Positions 17,624 to 26,491 of a DNA stretch of 64,000 bases are shown piece by piece. Below the pieces are notes generated by a model. The model saw only the letters and a program-made list of their open reading frames with translations, was not told the DNA's origin and did no database searches. Location: the NCBI RefSeq assembly GCF_024362485.1, contig NZ_CP101456.1, forward strand, positions 1,302,001-1,366,000, in the 5' to 3' direction. The stretch's first letter is position 1, and each line of letters begins with the position of its first letter. This stretch comes from Natronobeatus ordinarius (GTDB lineage: Archaea; Halobacteriota; Halobacteria; Halobacteriales; Natrialbaceae). Both the position numbers and the translations under genes were made by a program.

Positions 17624-17929
17624 ATGGTGAGTAGTACGACAGAGCCGGAAATCGTACGCGTCTCGCAGAAGGGGCAGGCGACGATTCCGAAGCCCCTTCG
17701 GGAGAAGTTCGGGATCGACACGCCTGGCGAGGTGTTCGTCTACGAGGAAGACGAGCGTATCGTCATCGAGCCCGTCCCGTCGCTCGAGGAACTCGGCGGG
17801 ATCCACGCCAGTGAGGATCACGACCGGGGCGAGGTGCTCGAAACGGTCCGGGAGCTAAAACGTGAGGAACGCGAGGCTGCTGACGAACGCGCCGGTCGGC
17901 TTCGGCCGTCAGGAACCAAGGGCGAATGA
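17624..17929 (+). CDS. vapB: SpoVT/AbrB-type antitoxin
   Basis: 101 residues. The N-terminal swapped-hairpin DNA-binding domain reads VRVSQKGQATIPKPLREKFG, then GEVFVYEEDERIVIEPV. A charged C-terminal helix (about residues 70-90) would bind and block the toxin. The stop overlaps the toxin ATG by four bases (ATGA), the classic coupling of antitoxin and toxin. Pairing and promoter autorepression are inferred from family knowledge. Confidence 0.85.
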   Translation: MVSSTTEPEIVRVSQKGQATIPKPLREKFGIDTPGEVFVYEEDERIVIEPVPSLEELGGIHASEDHDRGEVLETVRELKREEREAADERAGRLRPSGTKGE

Positions 17930-18363
17930 CCGACCGGTACGTGTTCGACGCCGAGGCGATCGTCGCGTACCTCTACGACGAGCCCGGTCGCGACGTCGTC
18001 GAGGGATTCCTCGTGGACGTCCGGAACGGCGCCGTCGAGGGGTTGCTCGCCGAGACCAACGCCGCCGAGGTGTTTTACCTCGTGGCGCGCTTCGAGGGTG
18101 TCGACGACGAGCCGACCGCCGACTCCCTTCGGACCGCCGATCGGGACGTCCGAGCGCTCGAGCGGTGGGGACTTCGCATCGAACGGGCCGACTGGCTGCT
18201 CGCTGCCGAGGTGAAAGCTGACGGTCACGTCTCGTTGGCGGACGCACATGCCGTCTCGCTCGCCCACGAGAACGACGCGACACTCGTCGCCGGGGCCGAC
18301 GACGACTTCGACGCGCTCCCGGTCGACGTCGACGTGGTTCGGTTCCGGGACGAAGGCGTCTAG
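17926..18363 (+). CDS. vapC: PIN-domain ribonuclease toxin (VapC-like)
   Basis: 145 residues. The acidic metal-binding residues of the PIN fold are visible: FDAEAIVAYLYDE at the N-terminus, LLAETNAAEVFY, VSLADAHAVSLA and TLVAGADDDFD. Such enzymes cut RNA, often initiator tRNA or rRNA loops, and are held inactive by the cognate antitoxin just upstream. All four acidic positions are kept, so it is likely active. Confidence 0.86.
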   Translation: MTDRYVFDAEAIVAYLYDEPGRDVVEGFLVDVRNGAVEGLLAETNAAEVFYLVARFEGVDDEPTADSLRTADRDVRALERWGLRIERADWLLAAEVKADGHVSLADAHAVSLAHENDATLVAGADDDFDALPVDVDVVRFRDEGV

Positions 18364-18393
18364 CACTCACCGATTCAGGGACGGACGTCGCAA

Positions 18394-19485
18394 TCAGGGC
18401 GCGAACCGCGAGACCATCGTCCGGAGGTGCTCCCTCGAGAAGAAGGAACTCGGCCGATCCATGTGGACGCCGATCTCGCCCGAGAGCGCCCGCAGGCCGA
18501 CCCGCTGGATCGGTTCGGGGAGCGAGTAGGCCCGTCGGATCTGGTGGCCGAGTTCGATGTCCCGTTTCAGATCCGTTCGCCAGGCGTGTTCGTAAGCGGC
18601 GAGCGTCGTCGGCCGATCGGGATCGATCTCGCGGGCGGCGTGGTCGGCGCTCGTCATCCCGTAGAGGATGCCGCCGCCGGTGAACGGCTTGGTCTGGGCG
18701 GCGGCGTCGCCGATCAGAAAGCCCCGGCGGGTGGTGACGCGGTCGGGCGGACCGATGGGGATCGCGCCCGAACACCGGTGGGAGACGTCGACCTCGTAGC
18801 CGTCGATCAGCTCCTCGAAGTGGCGGTTGACCTCGACGCCCGGCGGCGCGGCCAGGCCGTACTCGACGCCCGCCTCGCCGCGGGGGATGCGCCACGCGAA
18901 AAAGCGCGGCGGGGTGAGGTGGACGTCCACGAAGTCCTCGTGATCGGGCTCCTCGGCGAAGGCGAGCACGCCGTGGAGCAACTCGGCCGGTTCGGGCAGC
19001 GAGAGGGCGTCGCGTACTCGGGAGCGCGGCCCGTCACAGCCCGCGATCATCTTCGCTTCGTGCACCTCGCTCCCGTTGGGCCCCTTCGCCGTCACCTCGA
19101 CGTGGTCGGCGTACTCCGTGATCGCGGTGACGGTGTGGCCGTCCCTGACGTCCGCCCCCGCCTCGCTGGCGAGCTCTGCGAGGTGGCGGTCGAGGCCCAC
19201 GCGGTCGATGACGTTCGAGACGACCTCGCGTTTGTAGAACGGGTACGCCCGACTTCCAGGTCCACGGACGTGAAATCGCGCCCCGTAGATCTCGTTCTGT
19301 AAGAGCGTCGCTCGAGCGTCCGCGCCGGCGAACGACCAGACGTCGGTGCTGACGTGGCCCGAACAGGCCAGCGGCTCGCCGATTCGCCCCTTCTCGAGTG
19401 CGAGGACGTCGTACCCCTCTTCGGCAGCTCGCCGGGCGAATCGCGCCCCCGGCGGACCGACGCCCACGACGACGAAATCGTACAT
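18394..19485 (-). CDS. Geranylgeranyl reductase family flavoprotein
   Basis: 363 residues. FAD-binding N-terminus FVVVGVGPPGARFARRAAEE with an acidic strand end (LALEKG), then the GRIGEPLACSGHV motif, CDGPRSRVRDAL and GFLIGDAAAQTKPFTGGGI, all typical of digeranylgeranylglycerophospholipid reductases and related menaquinone-chain reductases. It saturates isoprenoid double bonds, most likely of archaeal lipids or quinones. The start at 19485 (MYDFVVVG) is preferred to one 18 codons earlier, because it begins exactly at the Rossmann fold. Confidence 0.87.
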   Translation of the reverse strand: MYDFVVVGVGPPGARFARRAAEEGYDVLALEKGRIGEPLACSGHVSTDVWSFAGADARATLLQNEIYGARFHVRGPGSRAYPFYKREVVSNVIDRVGLDRHLAELASEAGADVRDGHTVTAITEYADHVEVTAKGPNGSEVHEAKMIAGCDGPRSRVRDALSLPEPAELLHGVLAFAEEPDHEDFVDVHLTPPRFFAWRIPRGEAGVEYGLAAPPGVEVNRHFEELIDGYEVDVSHRCSGAIPIGPPDRVTTRRGFLIGDAAAQTKPFTGGGILYGMTSADHAAREIDPDRPTTLAAYEHAWRTDLKRDIELGHQIRRAYSLPEPIQRVGLRALSGEIGVHMDRPSSFFSREHLRTMVSRFAP

Positions 19486-19530
19486 ACCCGTCACGTCTCC
19501 GCCGGGGGTAAAGAGTCTCTCGAGTGTTCC

Positions 19531-19574
19531 GGCCGTCATCCAGGGCTTTTAGCGGCCGTCACCCAGGGCTTTTA
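19531..19574. repeat. Duplicated 21-bp promoter segment
   Basis: GGCCGTCATCCAGGGCTTTT plus A at 19531-19551 recurs at 19554-19574 with a single change (T to C), period 23 bp. Each copy ends in CTTTTA. In the second copy this continues TTTATG about 30 bases before the ATG of the HTH/zinc-ribbon gene at 19604 and is its probable TATA box. The first copy could give a second start site or duplicate a regulator site. It lies between divergent genes. Confidence 0.7.
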
Positions 19575-19603
19575 TGCCGGCGGCGACCACTCGGTATCCA
19601 GCC

Positions 19604-20488
19604 ATGGCTGACGAACCGAACCCGGAGGCCGACACCCTCTCGCCGCCGGAGGCGTTCGCCCTCGTCGGCGACGAGGTGCGAACGGCGGTGCTCCGGATCC
19701 TCCTCGAGCGATACGAGCACCAGCCGCTGTCGTTCTCCGAGCTGTACGAGGCGGCCGACGTCGACGACAGCGGGCGGTTCAACTACCACCTGCAACGACT
19801 CGTCGGTCACTTCCTCGAGCGGACGGACGAGGGCTACCGGCTCCGAGATCCGGGTCGAAAGCTCGCACACGCTATCCTCGCCGGAACCTACACCGATTCC
19901 CCTTCGATCTCCCGAACCGACGCGCCCGGGACGTGTTATGCGTGCGGGGAGACAGCGCTGGTGGCGTCCTACGGGGACGAACGCTTTGCGATCGAGTGTG
20001 CGGCCTGCGGAGAGGACGTGCTGACCGTCTCCTTTCCCCCGGCCGGGGTGACGAGCCGACCGCCCGAGGCTGCGATCGAGGCGTTCGACCGGTGGTCGAC
20101 CAGACAGGCGGCGCTCGTCGCCGACGGTATCTGTCCGGCGTGTGCGGGCGCGATGGACGCCTCCGTGACGTTCGAGCCGCCGGACTCGCTGGCCGTCGAC
20201 GTCCTCCCGAAGTTTCGCTGTCGGGTCTGTTCGTACGTCGGCCACGTCTCGTTCGGCTCGGTCGCCATCCACCGCGAGGACGTCCTGTCGGTGCTCCATC
20301 GACACGGCTGGGAGCGCGACCGGGTCTACTGGTCGATCGAACACTGCGTGACCGACGCGCACACGACGGTCGAGTCGACGGACCCGGTCCGGATCAGCGA
20401 AGCGTTCCCGCTCGAGGAGGCCACCGTCTCGGTCACCTTCGACGAGGACGTCGGGGTGGTCGACGTGGCGGAACGTCCCGAGGAGTGA
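19604..20488 (+). CDS. ArsR-like winged-helix regulator with tandem zinc ribbons
   Basis: 294 residues. Residues about 12-85 form a winged helix (AFALVGDEVRTAVLRILLER; YEAADVDDSGRFNYHLQRL). The rest has two zinc-ribbon pairs, CYAC-CAAC and CPAC-CRVC, around a conserved middle segment. A paralogue lies at 22395 on the other side of an ABC exporter, and the same layout occurs in haloarchaeal DUF7351-type proteins. Metal or ligand sensing is an inference. It has its own promoter over a duplicated segment and precedes the ABC genes by 71 bases. Confidence 0.8.
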   Translation: MADEPNPEADTLSPPEAFALVGDEVRTAVLRILLERYEHQPLSFSELYEAADVDDSGRFNYHLQRLVGHFLERTDEGYRLRDPGRKLAHAILAGTYTDSPSISRTDAPGTCYACGETALVASYGDERFAIECAACGEDVLTVSFPPAGVTSRPPEAAIEAFDRWSTRQAALVADGICPACAGAMDASVTFEPPDSLAVDVLPKFRCRVCSYVGHVSFGSVAIHREDVLSVLHRHGWERDRVYWSIEHCVTDAHTTVESTDPVRISEAFPLEEATVSVTFDEDVGVVDVAERPEE

Positions 20489-20559
20489 CCGGCCTGGCAC
20501 CTCGAGCGTCGGCACGGGGAACCGAACGGCTTACGCCGGACCGGCCGATAGCCGCGTGC

Positions 20560-21504
20560 ATGAAAGCCGTAGTCGCCGCGGAGGGGCTTCGAAAGACGTA
20601 CGGCGACACCGTGGCGCTCGCCGGCGTCTCGCTGTCGGTCGACCAGGGCGAGGTGTTCGGGCTCATCGGCCCCAACGGGGCCGGGAAGACGACGCTCGTT
20701 CGGTCGCTCACCGGAACGGTCGAGCCGGATGCGGGAACGGCCCGGGTGCTCGAGGACCGACCGTCGGCCGTCGACCGGGACCGCCTCGGCGTCCTCCCCC
20801 AGAACTTCGCGCCGCCGGCGCGTCTCACTGCCCGCGAACTGCTCACCTACTACGCCGGCCTCTACGAGGACGCACGCGACCCCGAGACCGTCCTCGCGGA
20901 CGTGGGGCTCGCCGACAGCGGGGATACCTGGTACGAGGAGCTCTCCGGCGGCCAGCAGCGCCGGGTCTGCGTCGGCTCCGCGCTCGTCAACGACCCCGAC
21001 GTGCTCTTTCTCGACGAGCCGACGACCGGCATCGACCCCGCCGGCCGACGAACCGTCTGGCGGCTGATCGAGGCGCTCGCCGAGGCCGGCACGACGGTCT
21101 TTCTCACCACCCACGACATGGCCGAGGCCGAGCGCTTAGCCGACCGCGTCGGGCTGCTCGCCGCCGGCGAGCTCGTCGCCCTTGGGACGCCCGCGGCGCT
21201 CGTCGCCGACCACGGCGGGCCCAGCCGGCTCACCGTCGAGACGGACGCCGACCCCGCCGTCTTCGACGACCTCGAGTACGCCACCACGCCGACTCCCGAC
21301 GGCGTCGTCGTGCGCGCCGTCCCGCCCGCGGAGATCGGCTCGGTGGTCGCCTACCTCGAGGACCGCAACGTCACCTACACCGGGCTGTCGTGGGCCGAAC
21401 CCGACTTAGAGGACGTCTACCTCGAGCTGGCCGACGACGCGGAACTCGAGCGAACGCGCCGGCAGGCGGGACGCCAGCTCGCCGCCACCGGAGGTGACCG
21501 ATGA
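20560..21504 (+). CDS. ABC-2-type exporter ATP-binding protein
   Basis: 314 residues. Walker A GPNGAGKTT, signature LSGGQQRRVCVGSAL, Walker B VLFLDEPTTGIDP and an H-loop TTHDMAEAE. The C-terminal 90 residues form the small domain usual in DrrA/CcmA-type drug or antibiotic exporters. The ATG at 20560 begins MKAVVAAEGLRKTYG; the much longer open frame upstream overlaps the regulator gene and is not coding. Its stop overlaps the permease start (ATGA). Confidence 0.9.
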   Translation: MKAVVAAEGLRKTYGDTVALAGVSLSVDQGEVFGLIGPNGAGKTTLVRSLTGTVEPDAGTARVLEDRPSAVDRDRLGVLPQNFAPPARLTARELLTYYAGLYEDARDPETVLADVGLADSGDTWYEELSGGQQRRVCVGSALVNDPDVLFLDEPTTGIDPAGRRTVWRLIEALAEAGTTVFLTTHDMAEAERLADRVGLLAAGELVALGTPAALVADHGGPSRLTVETDADPAVFDDLEYATTPTPDGVVVRAVPPAEIGSVVAYLEDRNVTYTGLSWAEPDLEDVYLELADDAELERTRRQAGRQLAATGGDR

Positions 21505-22274
21505 GCCGATACGCACGCATTCGTGCCGAGGCGCGGGCGGACTGGTCGTCGTTCCTCCGGCGGCGGACGGCCGTCTTCTTCACGTTCTTTTTCCCCATCA
21601 TCCTGATCGTCATCTTCGGCGCACTCGTACGGACCGACCCGACCGGCGAGGGGCTGTTCGCCGAGCCGCCGGGCTACTACGTCCCCGGCTACCTCGCGAC
21701 CGTCGTGCTCTTCACGCCGCTCTCCCGGCTGGGGAGCGAGGTGGCCCGCCACCGCGAGGGAAGTCGCTTCGAGAAACTGGCGACCACGCCGCTGTCGAAG
21801 ACCGAGTGGCTGTTCGCCCAGACCGTCGTCAACACGGCGATCATCGGCATCGCGAGCCTGCTCATCCTGGTGCTCGTCCTCGCGCTGACGGGCGCCGAGA
21901 TGGTCTTCTCGCCACTTTTGGTTGCCTACGTCGTCGTCGGCTCCGTCTGCTTCTGTGGCTTCGGCGCCATGCTCGGCAGCTACACCGACTCCCGGGACGG
22001 CGCCGTCGCCGCCAGCAACACCATCGCCCTCCCGCTGCTCTTTCTCTCCGAGACGTTCGTCACGCTCGAGCAACTACCCGGCTGGTTCGCCCCGCTGGTG
22101 AACCTCTCGCCACTGACCTACTTCGCCCGCGGCGTGCGGGCGGCGACCTACCCCGGCGCGGAGACGCCAGCGATCGCGGGCGTCGATCCCGCGATTGCGA
22201 ACCTGTTGATCCTCGCTGCGGTGGCCGTCGTCGCGTTCGCCTTCGGCGCGCGGTCGATCCCCCACACCGACTGA
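21501..22274 (+). CDS. ABC-2-type exporter permease
   Basis: 257 residues with six predicted membrane segments, beginning RTAVFFTFFFPIILIVIFGA and ending in LLILAAVAVVAFAFGARSIP. The family motif region GSEVARHREGSRFEKLATTPL follows the second segment. Works with the ATPase immediately upstream to export an unknown substrate, or to affect membrane or cell-envelope components. Translationally coupled to the ATPase by a 4-base overlap. Confidence 0.88.
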   Translation: MSRYARIRAEARADWSSFLRRRTAVFFTFFFPIILIVIFGALVRTDPTGEGLFAEPPGYYVPGYLATVVLFTPLSRLGSEVARHREGSRFEKLATTPLSKTEWLFAQTVVNTAIIGIASLLILVLVLALTGAEMVFSPLLVAYVVVGSVCFCGFGAMLGSYTDSRDGAVAASNTIALPLLFLSETFVTLEQLPGWFAPLVNLSPLTYFARGVRAATYPGAETPAIAGVDPAIANLLILAAVAVVAFAFGARSIPHTD

Positions 22275-22394
22275 TCGTCGGCGTCGGATCTTCGGTGGTC
22301 GCTTCGCTCCCACGTCGTCGCTCGCAGGGGACGTCCACGCTTCTCCCGAGCCGGGGGAACGATACATTGTCCTCGAGGCCGAACCCGGATTCGA

Positions 22395-23420
22395 ATGTCC
22401 GCCAACGATGACCACGACGGTGACGGGGAGACGGCCGACTCGAGGTCCGACGAGCGGAGCTCCCTGACCGACGGGCCCGACGTGACGGCGGTTTCGAAAC
22501 CCAGCGACGCCTTCCAGGCACTCGGGAACGAGGTCCGAATGGGCGTCCTCGAGACGATGCTCGAGCGCCACGACGCCGGCGAGCCGCGGGCGACGTTCTC
22601 CGAACTGTTCGCGGCGTCGGACGTGGAGACCACCGCGGGCTTTTCCTACCATCTCGAGCAACTCGTCGGCCCGTACCTCCGGAAGACCGACGACGGCTAC
22701 GCGTTCACCTACGCCGGGCTGACGCTCGCGCGGGCGATCGCGGCCGGCGCCTACACCCGTCGGGTCGACCACGACGGCGTCGCCCTCGAGGAGCGATGTC
22801 CGTTCTGCGACGCCGAGGCGCTCGAGGCGCGCTCGAACGACAACGTCGTCAGCGTCGGTTGTCGGGACTGCGGACGGACGCTGTTGCGTCTCGGCTTTCC
22901 GCCGTCGGGGCTCGAGGCCCACGGCGACCGCTTCCTCGAAGCGTTCGACCGCCACCACCGTCACCGGCTGGCGCTCATGCGCGACGGCGTCTGTCCGGAG
23001 TGCAGCGGCGACGTCGTCGCCCGCGCGACCGCGCCGGCCGAGCCGGTGGCCGACGCGCTCCCCGACTCGCTGGCCGACCACGTCCAGGCGTCGTTCGAGT
23101 GTCAGCGATGCGGGTACGACCTGCGCTGTCCAATCACCCTCTCGCTGCTCGAGTACCCCGCCGTCGTTTCCTTTTACCACGACCACGGCGAGGCGATTCG
23201 CGACCGTCGCATCTGGAACGTCGGCCACGAGTGGGCCGAAACGGTGCTGTCGGAGGACCCGCTCTGCGTCCGCGTCGTGACCGAACTCGACGGGGGGGCG
23301 CTCGCGCTGTACGTCGACGCCGCGCTGCGCGTACTCGAGGTCCAGCGAACGAACGGCTCACCGTCGTCCGGTTTCGACTCGGCGACTCCTGCATCGAGAT
23401 CGGCCGACCGAACGCCGTGA
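22395..23420 (+). CDS. ArsR-like winged-helix regulator with tandem zinc ribbons (paralogue)
   Basis: 341 residues, same architecture as the protein at 19604: an acidic N-terminal tail, a winged helix (AFQALGNEVRMGVLETMLER; TTAGFSYHLEQLVGPYL), then zinc ribbons CPFC-CRDC and CPEC-CQRC. The two proteins share matched segments such as the FPP(S/A)G motif before the second ribbon. The C-terminal tail after residue 315 is Ser/Pro-rich. Positioned 120 bases after the exporter permease, on the same strand. A likely gene duplication bracketing the exporter. Confidence 0.8.
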   Translation: MSANDDHDGDGETADSRSDERSSLTDGPDVTAVSKPSDAFQALGNEVRMGVLETMLERHDAGEPRATFSELFAASDVETTAGFSYHLEQLVGPYLRKTDDGYAFTYAGLTLARAIAAGAYTRRVDHDGVALEERCPFCDAEALEARSNDNVVSVGCRDCGRTLLRLGFPPSGLEAHGDRFLEAFDRHHRHRLALMRDGVCPECSGDVVARATAPAEPVADALPDSLADHVQASFECQRCGYDLRCPITLSLLEYPAVVSFYHDHGEAIRDRRIWNVGHEWAETVLSEDPLCVRVVTELDGGALALYVDAALRVLEVQRTNGSPSSGFDSATPASRSADRTP

Positions 23421-23466
23421 ACCGGGCGTCAGCGTGTTTTATTGCGCTAGCATGCATTGTCTTACC

Positions 23467-24288
23467 ATGGCGCGCGATATCGCTCCTTCACGAACCGACG
23501 AACCGATCGCCGACGTCGCGTATCTCGCGCGGTCCGACCACCGGGTTCCGACGCTCGTCGCGATGACGGACCGTCCGCGAAGCCGGTCCGAACTCTGTGA
23601 GCTGACCGGCGTCTCGTCGTCGACGATCCGACGAACGCTCAGGGAGTTCGAGGCCCGCAACTGGATCCGCAAGGACGGCTACCGGTACGAGGCGACGCGA
23701 CTGGGAGAGGTCATCGCGTTGGGGATGGAGGAGCTGATCGAACGGGTGGAAACCGAACGGAAGCTACGCGACGTCTGGCACTGGTTGCCGGACGCGGTGA
23801 CCGAGTTCACGATCGACACGTGGTCGGCGATGACCGTCACCGTCGCCGAACCCGACGCACCGTACCGTCCGGTGAACCGGTTCGAGTCGCTCCTCCGGAC
23901 GACGACCGAGTTCCGGTTTCTCCGTCCCGAGGTCGCGTTGATGGAGCCCTGTCTGGGCGTTCTCTGTCGGCTGATCGAGGGCGGCACAGAGATCACGCTG
24001 ATCGACCGGCCGAGCTGTCACACGTACTTCTTTTCGACGTATCCAGAGCGAAGCTCCGAGATGGTGGCCCAGGAGAACTTCACCGTGCTCGAGCACGACG
24101 ACCTCCCGCCGTACGGCATTGGGCTCCTCGACGACCGGGTCGCCATCAGCTGTTACGAGCGCGACAGCGGGACAGTCCAGGCGGTGATCGACACCGACGC
24201 CCCGGCGGTCCGTGACTGGGCAGCGGCGGTGTACGCGTCGTTCGAAGCCGAGGCCCGACCGCCTACGTCCGAACCGCTCCCCGAGTGA
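23467..24288 (+). CDS. Winged-helix regulator with FilR1-type C-terminal domain
   Basis: 273 residues. The N-terminal part (RSDHRVPTLVAMTDRPRSRS; TGVSSSTIRRTLREFEARNW) is a winged helix. The C-terminal half (VRFLRPEVALMEP-like region, then SCHTYFF and VAQENFTVLEHDDLPPYGIG) resembles the FilR1/methanogen regulator ligand domain found in many haloarchaeal regulators. The ATG at 23467 is supported by a TTTATT box about 29 bases upstream. Third regulator in a row; target not known. Confidence 0.78.
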   Translation: MARDIAPSRTDEPIADVAYLARSDHRVPTLVAMTDRPRSRSELCELTGVSSSTIRRTLREFEARNWIRKDGYRYEATRLGEVIALGMEELIERVETERKLRDVWHWLPDAVTEFTIDTWSAMTVTVAEPDAPYRPVNRFESLLRTTTEFRFLRPEVALMEPCLGVLCRLIEGGTEITLIDRPSCHTYFFSTYPERSSEMVAQENFTVLEHDDLPPYGIGLLDDRVAISCYERDSGTVQAVIDTDAPAVRDWAAAVYASFEAEARPPTSEPLPE

Positions 24289-24295
24289 CGCCCGC

Positions 24296-24769
24296 TCACC
24301 GCGAGCGCGACGCTCTCGCCGGCCCACGACGGTCGTCGGCCTCCTCGAAGCCCGACCTGCCGCGGCCGCGGGCCGGACTCCGCGCTCGTGCCGACAGGAG
24401 CCCGACCACCAGTCCCGAGACGGTTCCGCTCAGCATCACCAGCGCGCTGCGCTTCGAAATGTGCCCTCGAAGGCCCGCGTGGGCCACCATGACCGTGTCC
24501 AGGGCGTCGACCACGAGCGCCACGCGGTCCCAGTCGCGTCGCTTCGACGCCGTCAGCTGGCCGATTCCGAGGCCGACCGCCCGGATACAGGCGTAGCGAA
24601 GGGCGACCGCGTTCGATCCGTCGGCGGACAGTCCGTACCAGCGCCCGAGCAGTCGGGGAGACAGGATGCCGATCGTGCCGAACACCACGCGAACCCACGG
24701 CAACAGTCGTGATACGTCGGCGACCGAGACGGGCGCGTTCGTCGACCGCACTCGAGTCGATTCGGCCAT
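24296..24769 (-). CDS. Small membrane protein of unknown function
   Basis: 157 residues. Four hydrophobic segments lie at about residues 23-42, 58-76, 84-100 and 108-125; the remaining C-terminus is basic and rich in Arg/Ser/Gly. I do not recognise the family. Stop is 8 bases from the end of the convergent FilR1-like gene, so the two transcripts probably meet there. Confidence 0.6.
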   Translation of the reverse strand: MAESTRVRSTNAPVSVADVSRLLPWVRVVFGTIGILSPRLLGRWYGLSADGSNAVALRYACIRAVGLGIGQLTASKRRDWDRVALVVDALDTVMVAHAGLRGHISKRSALVMLSGTVSGLVVGLLSARARSPARGRGRSGFEEADDRRGPARASRSR

Positions 24770-24881
24770 ACGGTGCTCCTCGAGGACCGTTCACGAGAAC
24801 CTCCGTGGGACATACGCAGGGTGATTATAGGCTGAAACTGGAACCCGTCCCCGTGACGGCTCGCCGGCGAGTGCCACCCCG

Positions 24882-25637
24882 TCAGCTCGCGGCCTCGAGC
24901 GCGTCGTCGATCGTCGCCGTCGAGAGTCGGTCGACCGCTGGCGGGGCCACGGAGACGGTACAGACGTCGAGGTCGGCCGCCGACAAGGGTTCGTCAGTCG
25001 ATGCCGCGAGCGCCTCGAGCGCGACGTGAACGCCCCGATCGGCGTCGATCGACGCCGAGCCGTCACGTCCGCCGGCGAGTCGGTCCTCGAGGACTCGGCG
25101 CAGGTCGGCCGAGGACTCGCCGATCGCGCCGGCTCGCCAGCCGGTGGCCGTACCGCTCGGATCGACCTCGTAGAGCCCCGGCCGACCGGGGTCGTCGGGC
25201 TGGATGCCGTCGACGCCAGCGACGAGCAACGCCGTGCCGAACGGTCGGGAGCCGCCGGTCTGGGTGTGCTCCTGGACGTGGTCCGCCACGGCCGTCGCGA
25301 GCGAACTGGCGGTGATCGGTTCGCCGTAGCGTAATCGGTGGCGCTGGCTCGTCTCTCGAGCGAGGTCGACGAGCGTCCGGGCGTCGGCGGCGTGGCCCGC
25401 GGAGGCGACCGCGAGCCCCTCGTCGATCCGGTGGATCTTCTCGACGCTCGTCGGCTCGAGCAGCGGCGATCGAACCCGCTTTCGGGCAGCGAGAACGACC
25501 CCGTCGGCGGTCCGGACGCCGACGCTCGGCGAGCCGCGGGCGACGGCCTCACGGGCGTACTCGACCTGGTAGAGCCGTCCGTCCGGCGAGAAGATCGTCT
25601 GCCCGCGGTCGTAGGCCTGCTGGCGCGTGCGATCCAT
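24882..25637 (-). CDS. psmA: Proteasome alpha subunit
   Basis: 251 residues. The alpha-type N-terminal helix and gate read QQAYDRGQTIFSPDGRLYQ then VEYAREAVARGSPSVGVRT. This is the structural ring subunit of the 20S core that binds the PAN/Cdc48 ATPases. In place of the usual basic-rich AADKR it reads AARKRVRSPLLEP, and the C-terminal part is more divergent than in the main haloarchaeal alpha subunits I know. It is encoded 2 bases after psmB, an unusual direct linkage, so this pair may be a second proteasome set rather than the housekeeping one. Confidence 0.88.
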   Translation of the reverse strand: MDRTRQQAYDRGQTIFSPDGRLYQVEYAREAVARGSPSVGVRTADGVVLAARKRVRSPLLEPTSVEKIHRIDEGLAVASAGHAADARTLVDLARETSQRHRLRYGEPITASSLATAVADHVQEHTQTGGSRPFGTALLVAGVDGIQPDDPGRPGLYEVDPSGTATGWRAGAIGESSADLRRVLEDRLAGGRDGSASIDADRGVHVALEALAASTDEPLSAADLDVCTVSVAPPAVDRLSTATIDDALEAAS

Positions 25638-25639
25638 CG

Positions 25640-26455
25640 TCAGTACACCCCCTCGTCGTCCGTTCGCTCCTGCGTTCCTCCCCGGTTCGGTCCGTCGGTC
25701 GCCGCCTCGAGCGGCGGGCCGGCCTCGAGGTCGTCGAACCGCTCCAGGTCGATCCCGTCGGCGGTGATCGTCGCGATCGTCAGCCCGTCGCCGCTCGCGG
25801 TGTCGCGCGCCGCCGCGCTCCGGACGGTCGTCGCCGCGACGGTGCGAAGGGTCTCGACTGACGCCTCGGCGTCGTAGGCGTCCTCGAGGACGCCGTAGGC
25901 GAGTTGCATCCCGCTGCCGCTCGCGGCGTACTCCGTTCGCAACACGCCTCCGCCGAGATCGACGTCGTAGACGGCCGGTTCCGTATCGAACCCGGCGAGC
26001 ACGGGGTCGAGCACTTGGTAGGGACCACCACGGAGGAGGTTGCCGGCGACCGTCGCCACCGTCTCGACCGGCATCGGCCCGCCGTGGTGAAGCTCGTACC
26101 GCTTCGCCTCGAGCCGCAACCGCCGGAGGAACGACTGGGCGTCACCCACGCTCCCGGAGAACGCGAGCGCCGTCCGGTCGTCGATCGGCTCGACCTTCTG
26201 CACCGAACGGTTCGTGACGAACCGTCCGGCCAGACTCGCCCGGGTGTCGGCGGCGAGGACGACCCCGTCGGCGCCAGTCAGCGCGAGAATCGTCGTCCCG
26301 GTCGTCACCGGCGTTCCGGTTTCGTCGGCGTCGGACCGCGCCGGGACGCGTCGCTGGTCGAATCGCGAGCCGCCCGTAGACGGTCGGCCTCGAGTCCGGT
26401 CGGTAGCCGTTCCCGTCGGACCACCCTCGGTCAAGTCGTCGTATCGGTGTCGCAT
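25640..26455 (-). CDS. psmB: Proteasome beta subunit precursor
   Basis: 271 residues. A propeptide of 53 residues, rich in Arg, Thr and Gly, ends at TTG before the catalytic threonine Thr54 (G/TTILAL), which would be exposed by self-cleavage. Conserved catalytic neighbours are AADTRAS (Asp17 equivalent) and SVQKVEPID (Lys33 equivalent, shifted by one). The SGSVGDAQ motif completes the N-terminal-hydrolase fold. Upstream lies a perfect 18-bp A/T-rich palindrome. Its stop is 2 bases from psmA, so both subunits are made from one message. Confidence 0.9.
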   Translation of the reverse strand: MRHRYDDLTEGGPTGTATDRTRGRPSTGGSRFDQRRVPARSDADETGTPVTTGTTILALTGADGVVLAADTRASLAGRFVTNRSVQKVEPIDDRTALAFSGSVGDAQSFLRRLRLEAKRYELHHGGPMPVETVATVAGNLLRGGPYQVLDPVLAGFDTEPAVYDVDLGGGVLRTEYAASGSGMQLAYGVLEDAYDAEASVETLRTVAATTVRSAAARDTASGDGLTIATITADGIDLERFDDLEAGPPLEAATDGPNRGGTQERTDDEGVY

Positions 26456-26491
26456 CGACTGCTGAGAGGGCCTCCGGGGACGTATATGTTA

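Noticed and set aside
19933-20559. N-terminal extension of the ABC ATPase
   Set aside because: The frame overlaps the regulator gene and lacks ABC features; the ATG at 20560 is the family start.
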